Positions 23,445 to 34,874 of a stretch of DNA of 64,000 nucleotides are shown piece by piece. The position numbers were made by a program, and so were the translations under genes. The notes beneath the pieces are model-generated. The model worked only from the letters and a program-made list of their open reading frames with translations, did not search any database and was not told where the DNA came from. The number at the start of each line of letters is the position of its first letter. Position 1 is the first letter of the stretch. Source of the DNA: Rhyacophila brunnea (Eukaryota; Arthropoda; Insecta; Trichoptera; Rhyacophilidae); contig JAGYXB010001049.1 of the NCBI GenBank assembly GCA_022495005.1, forward strand, positions 248,001-312,000. The letters are read 5' to 3'.

Positions 23445-25614
23445 GAATAAAAGTATCTCTAACAAGTAAGCCTCTTCGGGTCATCTGAAACCTTACAAAT
23501 AATTAATTTAAGACACATATTAATTTGGGTAAGGTATTTTATATTAGTAGGTATTATACTACTGAAGCACCGCCCCTACCAAACGAACCTTTGAACGGAA
23601 ATGTTGTTTTTTTATATATTTCACACTACATACTAAGGATTACAAAACTATAATTTGTGATTTCATAAAAATATGTAAATATAAATTACTTTACCAACTT
23701 ATAATATAATTATATAATTACAATAATTATTACAATTTTTTTTTATTGAGAATATTTTTCAACGCAATTAGGGATTCCAATGATACAATAATTCAAGTTC
23801 GTCTAATTGTTAGTATAATCGTTCGTCATCTAAAAAGACATTCTGCTAAAATACCAATGTGTTAATGATACACAAAACTTCATTTTCTCTGTTGGATTTC
23901 AGACGGCGAATTCACAATAATAAACGTTTTCTTAACTACAGCGTTTTGTCAAAATAAATCCATTAACATTAAAAGTGATACCTACTAATTGTAAACAAAA
24001 CAGCGACAAAAACATACAATTAATTCCAAATGGCAATTCCCGTGTCGCGATTCCTATCCGAAGCTAGCAATAATAATAAAAAATAATTTTAATAACCGTC
24101 TCCGGAACAAGCGAAGTTGGCAACACTAAATTTAAACCCTTTCATTGCCAATGCCAAGTCGTTGTCTCACCGAGGCGGAGAATATTACACCATTACAGTC
24201 TAACGATGGTACTTGAAAGGGTACACCCTCAAACCGTGGAACTAATAAAATTTGAATTTTAAAAATCTGACTACGGGACGGGAGTTCTATTTTCACTTAT
24301 AACTTTATCAGGGATCATAATGCAAATTTTACAAAGTGGAACTGTGAAATATGATTTAGGTAACAATTATTAGTAAAATAATATTCGAACTATCATAATA
24401 TGTAAAGTATTTTGTGATACGGCGAACTGAAAACATACAATTTAAGGTTCAAATACATTATAATGCAAAATCTTAAAACGTTAGTGACTGTCTTTCTTCG
24501 CATAACGCATCATTCACTCGTATTTACAGAAAGTTGGATACAGATTTAAGTACAATTTGTAATCGCGAAGCTAAATTTGAAGTCAATTTATTCCATTTGG
24601 TATCATATTATGCACTTAGATCTATTTAAACGTCAGTTTCTATTATTTTTCAATAAAAAAATCAAAAGCATTACCAACTTCATCGTTAGAAAAAATACTC
24701 AGAGTGTGTTACAAAAAACTCACATTTTGCCTTTGGGTGTAATCAATCAAACAAACGTAATGACCTTTCTTAAGATCATGACCGTGACCGTACATAACTC
24801 TTTATTCATATATACGACAGAAATATAAGTTTTGATTATTAAGTTATCATTTTTTAGATATATTTTTTTATCAATAAATATAATATGTAAAAAGTTACAT
24901 TGACATATTTTGCTTACTTAAATTGCCTGTGTCTTTGCTAATAAATTGCATTTCGCCATGTAACGTCACATTGTCTTAGGTACTATACCAGTATAATTTC
25001 ACAATATTATGAAAGTGTGTATTTAATAATAAAAAAATCCGTTTTTGGTTGCATATAATACAGGTATAAATTAAAGATAATTATTTCATCATCATTTACA
25101 AGATATTTGTTTTATAGCTACTATAGTGACTAGTATTATTAGTGCATACTCCGTAAGAAGTCAGATAGTTAAGGCGGACACGTCGTACCTATTTTTTGAC
25201 TTTTACAAAGCTTGCTAAAGCGGGACAACATTATATACATTCCGGCTATATGCCATCCTAATTATTCGAATCGAGTATAAACTATGGTAGATGGCGTATA
25301 TAATAAGATATATAAGAATACTTAAGAATCCGTAATGTGACATGATATCACAGGACGAAAATCGAGTAGATATTAATTGATAATGTGATATAAATCCAGG
25401 TGGTTTTTTTATATAGATACTGAATATGTACAGACTGTATACAGCTGAGCTACATGATGCTGGTATGACCTCGGAAGATGCAAAAAGACAGACAAGCAAC
25501 AGGGATTCTTGAAGGCACCTTGTGGTATCCATATGTTGTAACTGATGTTAAATTAGAAGAAAAAAACTTATTTATGACAGTGACTGTACCTACACATTAT
25601 ATCTATGTTATTAT
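23445..25614. other. AT-rich intergenic DNA, nothing recognised
   Basis: The patch at 24040-24240 is somewhat richer in GC but has no frame. Short frames at 24577-24828 and 25215-25532 are not recognisable. Confidence 0.4.
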
Positions 25615-25765
25615 TCTAATCAGGCCATCCCCCAAAAGACATCGGCAACCATCAGGACGATCTTTTTTTATCATCTGCTACCCGTAATAGTTCAGCGGAG
25701 CAGCACTCAGGAATCACGGTCCTTAATCCTCGACATACGGCGTCATTGGATCCATGACAAAACAG
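25615..25765 (+). repeat. Interspersed repeat X, copy 2
   Basis: Diverged copy of 1525-1665, sharing TTATC-TCTGCTACC, GTAATAGTTCAG and ACGGCGTC. It ends near GACAAAACAGAACAG, the reverse complement of the unit of the microsatellite at 26009-26114. Confidence 0.45.
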
Positions 25766-26008
25766 AACAGATAGATTTTTAATAGCACAGATTTGATAAA
25801 TCAAATTATATCCCTAATTTCTGCATTCCTAATCACTAGAAAGCCTCAAATAATAGAACTTAACTCGGTATTGCCGGCAAGCTTAGGATATCTCATTTTA
25901 ATCAATATAATATGTTCATAAAGATTGGGTGACTAGGTACAACGAAATAATGACCTAACCTAAATAGATTCCACAAAAATTAATGTTTCCTTTTTCCCCT
26001 GGCTGTTT

Positions 26009-26114
26009 GTTCTGTTTTGTCACTGTTCTGTTTTGCCATGGTTCTGTTTTGTCATGTTCTGTTTTGTCACTGTTCTGTTTTGTCATGTTCTGTTTTGTCA
26101 TGTTCTGTTTTGTC
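26009..26114 (+). repeat. Minisatellite, about seven 14-16 bp units
   Basis: Seven units of TGTTCTGTTTTGTCA with variable extra bases (C, TG, GG). It creates an open frame rich in F, C, V and L that I regard as repeat translation, not a gene. Confidence 0.85.
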
Positions 26115-26280
26115 CGGTTATCGGCGTCGTTCTATGTTACGTTTACAATAGACTTTCCTTGGATAATAAATTGGGGAATTGTACTGTGGTTTTCTGGTTT
26201 TAAAATTGTTCGGTCCTTTCCCAATCGATTGAGAACGTCAATTTACCAATAATAATTTTGAGGATGCATCTACATAGCTA

Positions 26281-27582
26281 CGAGGGTGGGTCAATAATTC
26301 CTTAGAAAAAAGCATTAAAACAGTTTTTATTTTTGTATTTTTTTTTTATTTCTCAACATAATCTCCTTGGAGCTCAATACACTTGGTAAGACGTTTCTCA
26401 TTTTTTTTAAACCGTCAGAAAAATAAGTTTTCGGAAGGTCCTCAAAATAAGCATTTGTCCGATCGATGACTTCTTCATTTGAAAAAAAACGTTGTCCACT
26501 TAGCCATTTTTTTAAGTTTGGGAAAAGGAAAAAGTCACTGGGGGCTAAATCTGGCGAATACGGTGGGTGGTCGACCAATTCGAACTTCAATTCTTCAATT
26601 TTAGCCATTGATCGTAAACATGTGTGAACACGGGCATTGTCCTGATGAAAGAGGATTTTTTTCCTGTTTAAATGAGGCCGTTTTTCTTCAATTTTGTTTT
26701 TTAGCTGGTCCAATAAAGATGCATAATAATCCCCTGTTATTGTTTTTCCTTTTTCCAAATAGTCAACGAAAATAATTTCACGTGCATCCCAAAATACAGT
26801 AGCCATAACCTTACCAGCTGATTTTACGGTTTTCGCCTTCTTTGGACATGGTTCGCCTTTCGCAATCCACTGCTTTGACTGTTCTTTCGTCTCGGGAGTA
26901 TAGTGGTGTATCCATGTTTTATCTACAGTCACAAAGCGACGAAAAAATTCATCCGGATTGCGTTGCATGAGCGACAACAGGGCTTTAGAGGCCACCACCC
27001 TATTGCGTTTATTGTCGACTGTGAGCAAACGCGGCACCCATCTTGCAGAAACTTTTTTCATGCCCAATTTGTCATGTAAAATAGAAATGACGCTACCTTT
27101 TGAGATCCCTGTAACCTCAATTATCTCACTCAACTTTAATCTTCGGTCACTTAACACCATATCGTGGATTTTATTGATCATTTCTGGTGTAGTCACCTCT
27201 ACAGGACGTCCTGAGCGTGGTTCATCCTTTGTTGATGTACGACCACGTTTAAATTCATTTAACCAGTTATAAATAGTTGCAAGTGAAGGAGCAGATATGC
27301 CGTGAACTAAATCCAACTCATTTTTTATTTCCTTTGCTGTTAACCCTTTTATATTAAAATGTTTAATAACAGCTCTAAACTCAATTTTCTCCATTTTCTA
27401 TTTTTCCATTTTCCACAAGCAAATTTTTTTTTAAATGTACGAGAAACACACAACAACCCGACCAATCTGATTGAAACTTCGCAGCATACTGAATCGGTAG
27501 TGCCGCTGCATGAAAACAAACCGCTTACAGTACTAGTCGCGCCACCTGTCGGCTTTTCTAAGGACTTATTGACCCACCCTCG
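26281..27582 (-). mobile_element. Mariner element, copy 1 (1302 bp)
   Basis: The 29-bp terminal inverted repeats begin CGAGGGTGGGTCAATAA and differ at one base (T or G at position 18). The element is flanked by TA on both sides (26279-26280 and 27583-27584), the Tc1/mariner target duplication. Length, TIRs and a single transposase frame match full-length mariners of about 1.3 kb. The same T/G asymmetry between the two ends is kept in the copy at 52242-53544. Confidence 0.95.
26327..27394 (-). CDS. Mariner transposase, near full length, C-terminal frameshift
   Basis: The enzyme would cut and paste mariner DNA at TA sites in the nucleus. Residues 1-110 form the paired helix-turn-helix DNA-binding region, with an SGRP linker motif at 61-64. 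The catalytic aspartates are D158 (in FVTVDKTW), D252 (in HQDNARVHT) and D287 (in SPDLAPSDFF), with 93 and 34 residues between them, the D,D34D mariner signature. ATG at 27394 starts MEKIEF, as in copy 2. Relative to copy 2, one base is missing at about 26399-26408, so the last 24 or so residues are replaced and the frame runs to 355 residues instead of about 350. K159 replaces the E that follows the first catalytic D in copy 2. Both changes may disable it. Confidence 0.92.
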   Translation of the reverse strand: MEKIEFRAVIKHFNIKGLTAKEIKNELDLVHGISAPSLATIYNWLNEFKRGRTSTKDEPRSGRPVEVTTPEMINKIHDMVLSDRRLKLSEIIEVTGISKGSVISILHDKLGMKKVSARWVPRLLTVDNKRNRVVASKALLSLMQRNPDEFFRRFVTVDKTWIHHYTPETKEQSKQWIAKGEPCPKKAKTVKSAGKVMATVFWDAREIIFVDYLEKGKTITGDYYASLLDQLKNKIEEKRPHLNRKKILFHQDNARVHTCLRSMAKIEELKFELVDHPPYSPDLAPSDFFLFPNLKKWLSGQRFFSNEEVIDRTNAYFEDLPKTYFSDGLKKMRNVLPSVLSSKEIMLRNKKKIQK

Positions 27583-27639
27583 TACATATTGGAAGCCTCA
27601 ACTATATTGATTTACTGTAAGTTATCACGCGTGTCTGGA

Positions 27640-29980
27640 AAATTCACATAATGTCTCGAATTTGTTCAATGTATGTTGTTAAAAAAATAAAACGGTTGTT
27701 AGTAATTTATTCAAACATAATTACTAACAACTGTTTCTAGTAAAATAAATATAAGTATGTAAAAAAACTTTTTTGGTAGGAGGTATAGATAGTAGAGCTA
27801 ATTGGAAACAAATGAATGTTTGTAACCGAAATTTTGAGAAACCTTCTATTTTTATTCTAAGTTAGCAGAAAGACTTTCGGAGAAAATATATTTTTCCGAA
27901 TTGAGTCTAATAACGACTCTATGAAAAGCGAAATCCTCTTCGCAGATGATTTTATAAAAGCGAGCGAGAAAAGAAAGAGATGAAGCACCAGTCGGCGTAT
28001 TCAAAGATTATGGAATAACAAGGATGGTGAATGACTTTAATTGGATCGTTCGTCGACAAGCGGATAGCGCGAAAAACTTTGCCACAACTACGAGGTTGAA
28101 GTTTTGATAAAGCACTTGTTTTCTTCGTGGATTACTTTTATGACTTCAATATAAAAATTAAATTTGCCATACCTACAGACTTTTAAAAAAAGACATCATT
28201 TCAGATATCATTTTTGTGTGTTTTTTTTTTCTATAACTGCCTAACTACTAATATTACTTTCTAAATTATATTACACCTCCATATATTATGTAGGTATATC
28301 TTCACCAAAATCACCCAATGTAACCTTTTATTAAAAAAAAAAAACATTCGAATCTAATACAATAATTTTTGGACACCAATATTTTATGCTAGCAAATAAT
28401 GTGTCGATTTTCCACGGTGGAATATTTAGTAGAACAGTTGTCTTTCAGACCATAAGTTGAGATTCAATTTAAAATTTTGTGAAAATTACAGGTTGTTTTT
28501 TCAATGTGTGTTTGATCCTGAACTAATAAGTTTTTCGAGTGGCGGATAACAATTATTTTCCGTAAAAAGTTTGTTTATGTAAATTAATTTCTATAATTTG
28601 GAGAGCCATATGCTACGAGAAAATCGTTACAAAATTTTTTAAACAATGTGTTTTGGTCATATAAATAAGGGAAAAGGCTAAAAACTAATACACGTACAAA
28701 GCCTCTTCCACAGTCCTCCTATATCACTAACCCTGTAACACTAGTACAATATTAAGCTCCACAGTCCTTCCAAATTTTAGCTTCCACTTTCTCAAACTTT
28801 AATCAGTCCGGAGTTTACTTAGATTATTTTGTATAAAAAACAATATAAGATAATTAACTTATATTTTTTAAAGTTCAATAACATCCTCTAGAATATATGA
28901 TGAAGGATCCAATCATATTGTTATATAAAGCTGGAACATTGTCACTTAAATATTGTACTATATATATTACAGTACCTACTGTTCCATCCAGGGTTCTGGT
29001 AGCTAGCTCAGTTGGACACTGGTATACGAGCAATTTCCGGAAGTATATCACTACGATATATTCATATCAGGGACCATAGAGTTAATGGGAACTGAAATAT
29101 CTAAACTTTAGATAGATTTAGATTCTAAATGGTGTGGAGTAACAGGCAAACGATCTCTAGTGTAGATGAATATTAGATAAACTTAAACACGTGTCAAGAA
29201 TACTGCTCTCGGCTTATGCACTGATGCTCATTCAATATTGGTGTATTTGAAGGTTGCAACACACACCATTGCACGTATATAATGTGTGTTTCATTTTTGT
29301 TGGACACTCACACATTCAAAACCCTGCTTCAAAATGTAGTGTGGGGTATAGCCTATCTGAATTCTATTTATTAATCTTTTCTGTGATTCATACACTAACT
29401 TGACTAACAAATAAAAATTTACAAATATAATCCATTTATGGAGGATATTTTTCAAATGGGCTCTTATTTTAGTCTTATAAATACGTATATTGTACTAAAA
29501 CTCTGATTTTATTTATCCCATGAAAACAAAAATATCGAATTATTTTATCAGAGTAGGTATCATAAGTAAAAGTAAAATATAAATAATATACAGTTGCCAG
29601 GAAAAGCCTCGATGCGTACAAAATAAATATTTTCCGGAAAAGGGAAACGGACCCTGAATCTACAATGATTTATGAAGATTTTATTACTTGTTTCTGCTTA
29701 TCGACGAAGAGCTTACTTACAAAAATATACTTTTTTCTTTACTGTCGAGTTAATAAATAAATATACTCACGTATCACTTGTTTTATCAGGTAGAGTATTT
29801 ATATATTTCTCTATTTACTGTCTATTCTGGGTTAAAATATAAGTGAAAGCCTCCATAAGCATTCATTCACATAACACCCAAAACCTAGGCCAAACTTCTT
29901 AGATTTAGAGTGTCGATTTCCTAGAGTAAAATTGATTGACGAGCTTTAATTAAATCAATTTCACCAGGATAATAGCATTT
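27640..29980. other. AT-rich intergenic DNA
   Basis: The stretch 28430-28580 faintly resembles 56740-56900 (AATGTG-GTTTG-TCC block) and may be a decayed SINE. An A-box-like TAGCTCAGTTGG at about 29006 has no partner B box. No gene seen. Confidence 0.35.
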
Positions 29981-29992
29981 TTATAATATACA

Positions 29993-30075
29993 AAGAGGGA
30001 GCTAGGGGAGGCTTTTATCCAGCAGTGGATCGTCCCCAGCTGATGATGATCATGATGACGATGATGATGATGATA
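29993..30075 (+). mobile_element. LINE 3' end with (GAT)n tail
   Basis: GAGCTAGGGGAGGCTTTTAT then CCAGCAGTGGATCG encodes ELGEAFIQQW and is followed by a tract of TGATGATGAT repeats. This is the familiar C-terminal end and tail of RTE-type insect LINEs (LGEAYVQQW, then GAT repeats). Only the extreme 3' end is present, a typical 5'-truncated insertion. Confidence 0.65.
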
Positions 30076-30300
30076 ATAATATAAACAACACACATATAAT
30101 ACTAGAAACAAATCCAAGAATGCAAAATGTCAATTTAAAGAATAGTTCGTTCACAAATTGTACATGCATATTAAAATGAAAAGTAAAATACCTAGAAAAC
30201 TAGGTGAGCAATATAATTTTTAAATAGTCCCTATTATTCTTCGTTGTTTTATAATAAGAGCTGTACCATTTTTTGTAGTATTGTCATATTGTATGTACCT

Positions 30301-30715
30301 GATAACCAAAGGGGGGGCTGACAGGGCTCTAGCCTGGGGGCCCGGGCTCAGGAAGGGCCCGACGTGGCGAGCCGACCAGATAATTATAAACACACATCAC
30401 AAATTCTCTCTGATAGTAAAAAAAGTCGCCTGCGCCGCTATTTTTCTTCAATAATGTTATTATTTAAAATGTGGTTGTACGAGTACGATCCAATTTTTAA
30501 TTGTGTATCGATACTCGACAACTCCATAATTCAAATGGATGTATTAAAATTAAAATATACAACAAAAAAAAACACCAAATATGCACATTAATTTTACCGC
30601 GTACATCATACTGTACAGCGTCACACTGCTTTTATCTTTAGCGATAGGTAGGGGGCCCGCCAAAAATCCTAGCCTGGGGGCCCGCTTCAGGATGTGGGGG
30701 CCATGCTGATAACTA
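30301..30715 (+). repeat. Repeat Z, apparently complete copy bounded by GC-rich direct repeats
   Basis: Both ends carry CTAGCCTGGGGGCCCG followed by a CTTCAGGA-like word (about 30328-30362 and 30667-30702). The AT-rich middle runs from AAAAGTCGCCTGC to GCGTCACACTGC. A minus-strand copy at 63722-64000 covers the right two thirds. The terminal direct repeats might be LTR-like or a tandem duplication. The type is unknown. Confidence 0.6.
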
Positions 30716-32362
30716 TCATAGAAATCTGGAGTATCAGCAGCTGTCTGTTCTCTCAAGATGCCAATTGGAAGGGCAATCACTGTATTCCACTAAATTGCTT
30801 CGGATATTGATATATTCCACTTGCGTGAGGACGAATTGGGTGGGTGTTGTCTCATAAATGTAAATAAAAATCAGAGCTCATTCGGTGTACTTTTGTGTAC
30901 TTTTAACCTTTCTTATAACTTGTTTTTTTTTTTTTAAGCGACGTTGTGAACGCCTTAAATTGTTACCATAAGTAAAATAAATAAATTTTAATTTGAATCA
31001 TCATCGGCACGACAAAATTGTCTTTGACTCTGGCATACTCTGTCTCTTACTGCACGGCCATTGTACCTCAATCTGTAACTGCCGATATTCCCTTTCCCTT
31101 CCTGCCCAAGAAACCTTTTGGATGGTAAAATGACTTAAAATGAGAGACATGATCTACACAACGGTACCCAATTCCAAGTGTGATTCGACAGGGAAATTAC
31201 TGCAAAATGCATACAGTTCGTGATTATACCTTTCTCGCTACGACATACCATATTATACTTCTAAATACCTTATCGATTCAAAGCTATTTAGCATTCTCTT
31301 ATAGTTTTTGATTTATTGGTATTTTATATAGGTAGATATTGTGATCAGTAATTTATTTAAAAATTATGTATTCATTGAAACTACTACTATTTTATGAATG
31401 TTATTATACCTAGATCTTAAATACACATAAGTAATTAATTTTTATTATGTATGTAGTAAAAATGATACCATTTTTAGAATTTCACTTGCCAGTATTTTTA
31501 AATTCACTCAAATAGATATACATACAGCTATCAAGTTCTGGATGCAAGTAAATAATATCCTTATAAACCTAAAAGGTTTGCTAAACCACATCAAGTTGTG
31601 CATTGGTGAACAAACGACTTATTTCAACTCGAAACGGTGCACGTTTATATGGATTATATCAGAAGCGAACTGAGGTAAAACATTAAAACATGAAAACTGA
31701 CCAAGATATTTTGTCTCTTTCAGGAAACGTCTTCATTAATTTACCCATATCTGCTGTAATCTTCTTCACACAAAAACCGTTTTTGGGAAAATGCCATTTA
31801 CCGTTATCCCTACAAATTTTATTTGGAAATTAAATAAAGATCGTTAAATTCTAAAAAAAAAAATTCTCGCTTCTTTTTGGTAAGTTAAATAGTTTTTACC
31901 ATAATTTGAGAATGTTGGCTCTTTCTCGATTTTTCGAGTTGTATTACTAAAATAAAGCAAACAATCCATCCTTATTGACTAATTTTTGAAAGACTTGTGT
32001 TCAAACACCGCCCAATCCAAGAATGCTTTCTTAAGTTTTTTTTATAATATATACGATTTTCTACATTACGTACTTAAATGAAAAATAGTTGGTGAAAATA
32101 CACACACTAGCACAAAAATAAATATATAAAAAATATTTCATAATGTACTCAACAATCCAACACTGGTCAGCTTTATCTTTTTCAACAAGAGTTTAAAAAA
32201 AAACGTTCCCAGAAAACCCCCTGAAAAAGGAAATTCACTTTCGCTTTCGATTCCTCGTTCGGGTAGTATTTGTGACGTCATGCGGAGTGTAACGAACTTT
32301 ACTGAGATACGCTAGTAGTTGTTGAAAGCTTGGTTTTAAATTCTGCAAATTTATCAAAAGAA
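30716..32362. other. AT-rich intergenic DNA
   Basis: TAAAATAAATAAA near 30970 after GCGACGTTGTGAACGCC may be a LINE tail, but I cannot identify the body. A TGACGTCA site lies at about 32273. No gene seen. Confidence 0.35.
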
Positions 32363-32440
32363 AAAATTTCGTCAACCTGTGCTGTATTTGGAATAAATCG
32401 CACATTTTATACATTAAGATTCAAAGCAAGTTGAGTAAAA
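32363..32440 (+). pseudogene. Possible THAP-domain N-terminal fragment
   Basis: The frame reads KISSTCAVFGINRTFYTLRF and then stops. THAP zinc fingers, found in P-element transposases and host factors, begin with a C-x-V-x-G-C pattern such as TCAVFGC-N. Here the second cysteine position is isoleucine and nothing follows, so if real it is a dead remnant. Short similarity only. Confidence 0.25.
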
Positions 32441-34810
32441 TGACTTCAAAGTGTTAAATATGCGATTTAATATGGGCAATAAATTATACTTACATAACTG
32501 TAAATGAGGCTTAATTCTCAAATAGTTCCTACTAATATTTTTATCTATTAATATTTTACCATTTGAATGAGGATAGGTCAAGCGAAAACATTAAACAAAT
32601 ATTATTTACTGATTCCCTTAAAATTTCCATTAAAATAATAATGATAATAATTTATACACCATATTCAATGTGAATGTTTCCAATCTTTGGAATGAAACGA
32701 TAAGATGTTTTCATATACACCAATTACACGATTGAATCGTGAATAAATGTGTATATTATGCTGATATTAAACTATTGCATGAACTCCAAAAGTATTTTTT
32801 TTAATTATATGTCACTTGGTACTCGTTTAATTCTCACCAAGTCAATTATTTGAAAAGTATGATTTTTGTACTTCTGCTCACCATCATGAACATTTCATTA
32901 AATAATAGATTGTTTTCGGCTACATTATGTTGTATTGCGAGGGTTGCAGAGATATCTGGTCAGAATCCGTATGTACATAATAATTATATTCACGCAAACG
33001 TCACCCGATGAGCTCAATGATCTCGCGACAGGCTCATCTCTATCTACATCACTGCACCTGCTCGGCTCAAGTCATGTACTGTCTTTTAGAGTCTATAGTT
33101 TCCGTTTGTAATGCCATTTACAATTTCCTAAGATGATTTCTCATCTTTGTTTCATGATGTTTGCCATATTTTTGCCAAATTCTGGAAAGTTTATTTTAAA
33201 TCTGGTATTTTTAATTGAATCTACTTTTCTAGAACACGTCTTCACGAACAATACTTTGACATCAATTTAAAAAAAACTTAGGATTTTTTATTCAAATGAA
33301 ATTTTTTAAATTAGTTTGTCCGGTTTCAAATATCCATTTATATACATATGTTTATACATTTATATAATATGAATATTATGTAATATAATAGTAATTATGT
33401 ATAATATAAATATTATATTTAATATACTTAATTTTCGGTGCTATCAAAAGTGCTATTTTAATAGAATTCCTTTTCATACCTGGATAAATAAAGCTTATCG
33501 CTACAGTGTGAAGATATCTTATTATACTTTTTACCAGAATTTGTTTATATTCATTTGTTTAACTCCTTCAATGTGTCCATTCACTAGCTAAATCGTTTAA
33601 AGCTTGGAGAAAAAACGTTTTACACACGTTTGAATTTATTTAGTTAAAAAAACTGAATCAGCTTCATTGATAATATAATCTCTAAAACATACGAATTTTT
33701 GCAAAAATAATATTTGTTTGATTACATGACTGTTATAATATAAATAGCAGTATTAAAATACATAGATAGTTTTTAGTTAATGGTATTTGAATGTATAAAT
33801 TCTAAATTCAAAAGGTAAAGCCATGCAAGTTTTAAAATGTGTGGTACAAACGAAATGCAAGTATCCGTAGTGACGTTTGTAAATCCACTCCCTTGCAGTA
33901 TTGTGGATAGCCAGCCTTTGACAATAAATTTCAAATGTTACTGCATGTAGTGAAAGTGACTTCTACCGAATGGTTTTAGATTTAAAGAATTGAATTTAGA
34001 GACTTCGTAATGGGAGAATTTATTACTGGAAGATCTAAAAAACAACACTTAAAAGCATATTACAATTTAAATTTATTATCAGCAAGTTATTTTAGTACAT
34101 TTTACAAACGATAAACATTAATTTATTGTTAATTAAAATGGTTCAGTATTATAAATTACTTAATTATTATCACAAATGATATATTTTATTCGAGATAAGT
34201 GGTATTCTAACAAGAAATAAAAATAGATAATGAGACGGAATACCCAAATTATAACGGAATAACCGAATAAATTGATAATTATTAATTTACGAAAATGTCC
34301 TTGAAAATATTTATATATAATATGTATAATTTTATGCGGCTTAATAACCAACTTTTAACATTTTCAACAAAATCAAAATTATATTTTTTCAGACGATTTA
34401 ATTTTGTTTATTAATAATACGTATTATAGATAATTTATTATGATGTAGAATGGTGTCAAATTCTTTTGGCAGTACAGGCGACTCATTCAAGTGTTGGTAT
34501 CGTTACTTTCAAATGACAATAATTTCGAAGAATCTGTCCTTCCACATTATGCGTAAATAACTAAATCTGTAAAATATGAGTATACACACAAACTTTGTTA
34601 AACAAAACACACACTGTAAGTTTATAATACTTAATATATAACAAGGTATTATATATAATAAGTTATCACATTTAATTTTTGCATTTCTGACGATTAATTT
34701 TATATTTTCAACCTACACTAAGCGGATATAAAATAATATAAGATTAATAAATATATATATCACGGATTTGTCACACGCTTTACGTCAAGCGGAAAAGTCA
34801 TCAATTAAAA
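32441..34810. other. AT-rich intergenic DNA, nothing recognised
   Basis: It lies downstream of the LRR gene. The open frames at 33397-33591 and 34160-34351 look like AT-rich chance frames. Confidence 0.4.
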
Positions 34811-34818
34811 CTATTCTC

Positions 34819-34824
34819 TTTATT
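34819..34824 (-). terminator. Polyadenylation signal of the LRR gene
   Basis: AATAAA on the minus strand, 50 bases past the LRR stop codon, a normal position for a short 3' UTR. A second AATAAA-like site lies further on, at about 34745. Confidence 0.6.
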
Positions 34825-34874
34825 CGCATGCCAATTATATTCACTTACACGAAACAGTCATATTATTTAGAAAA

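Larger units (their letters stand above)
26140..27630 (+). repeat. Repeat Y, copy interrupted by the mariner insertion
   Basis: Left part is about 26140-26280 and right part 27583-27630. Removing the mariner and one TA restores ATAGCTACATATTGG followed by AAGCCTCAA, which aligns with 15252-15305. This shows the mariner jumped into an existing repeat. Confidence 0.55.

Noticed and set aside
26009..26114. A CRISPR-like array
   Set aside because: Units are contiguous 14-16 bp repeats without spacers, in a eukaryotic context.
25983..26252. A cysteine- and phenylalanine-rich small protein
   Set aside because: The frame is produced by the 15-bp minisatellite.
26958..27272. Open frame of 104 codons opposite the mariner transposase, repeated at 52553-52867
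   Set aside because: It is the antisense shadow of the transposase frame, identical in both copies because the element is repeated.
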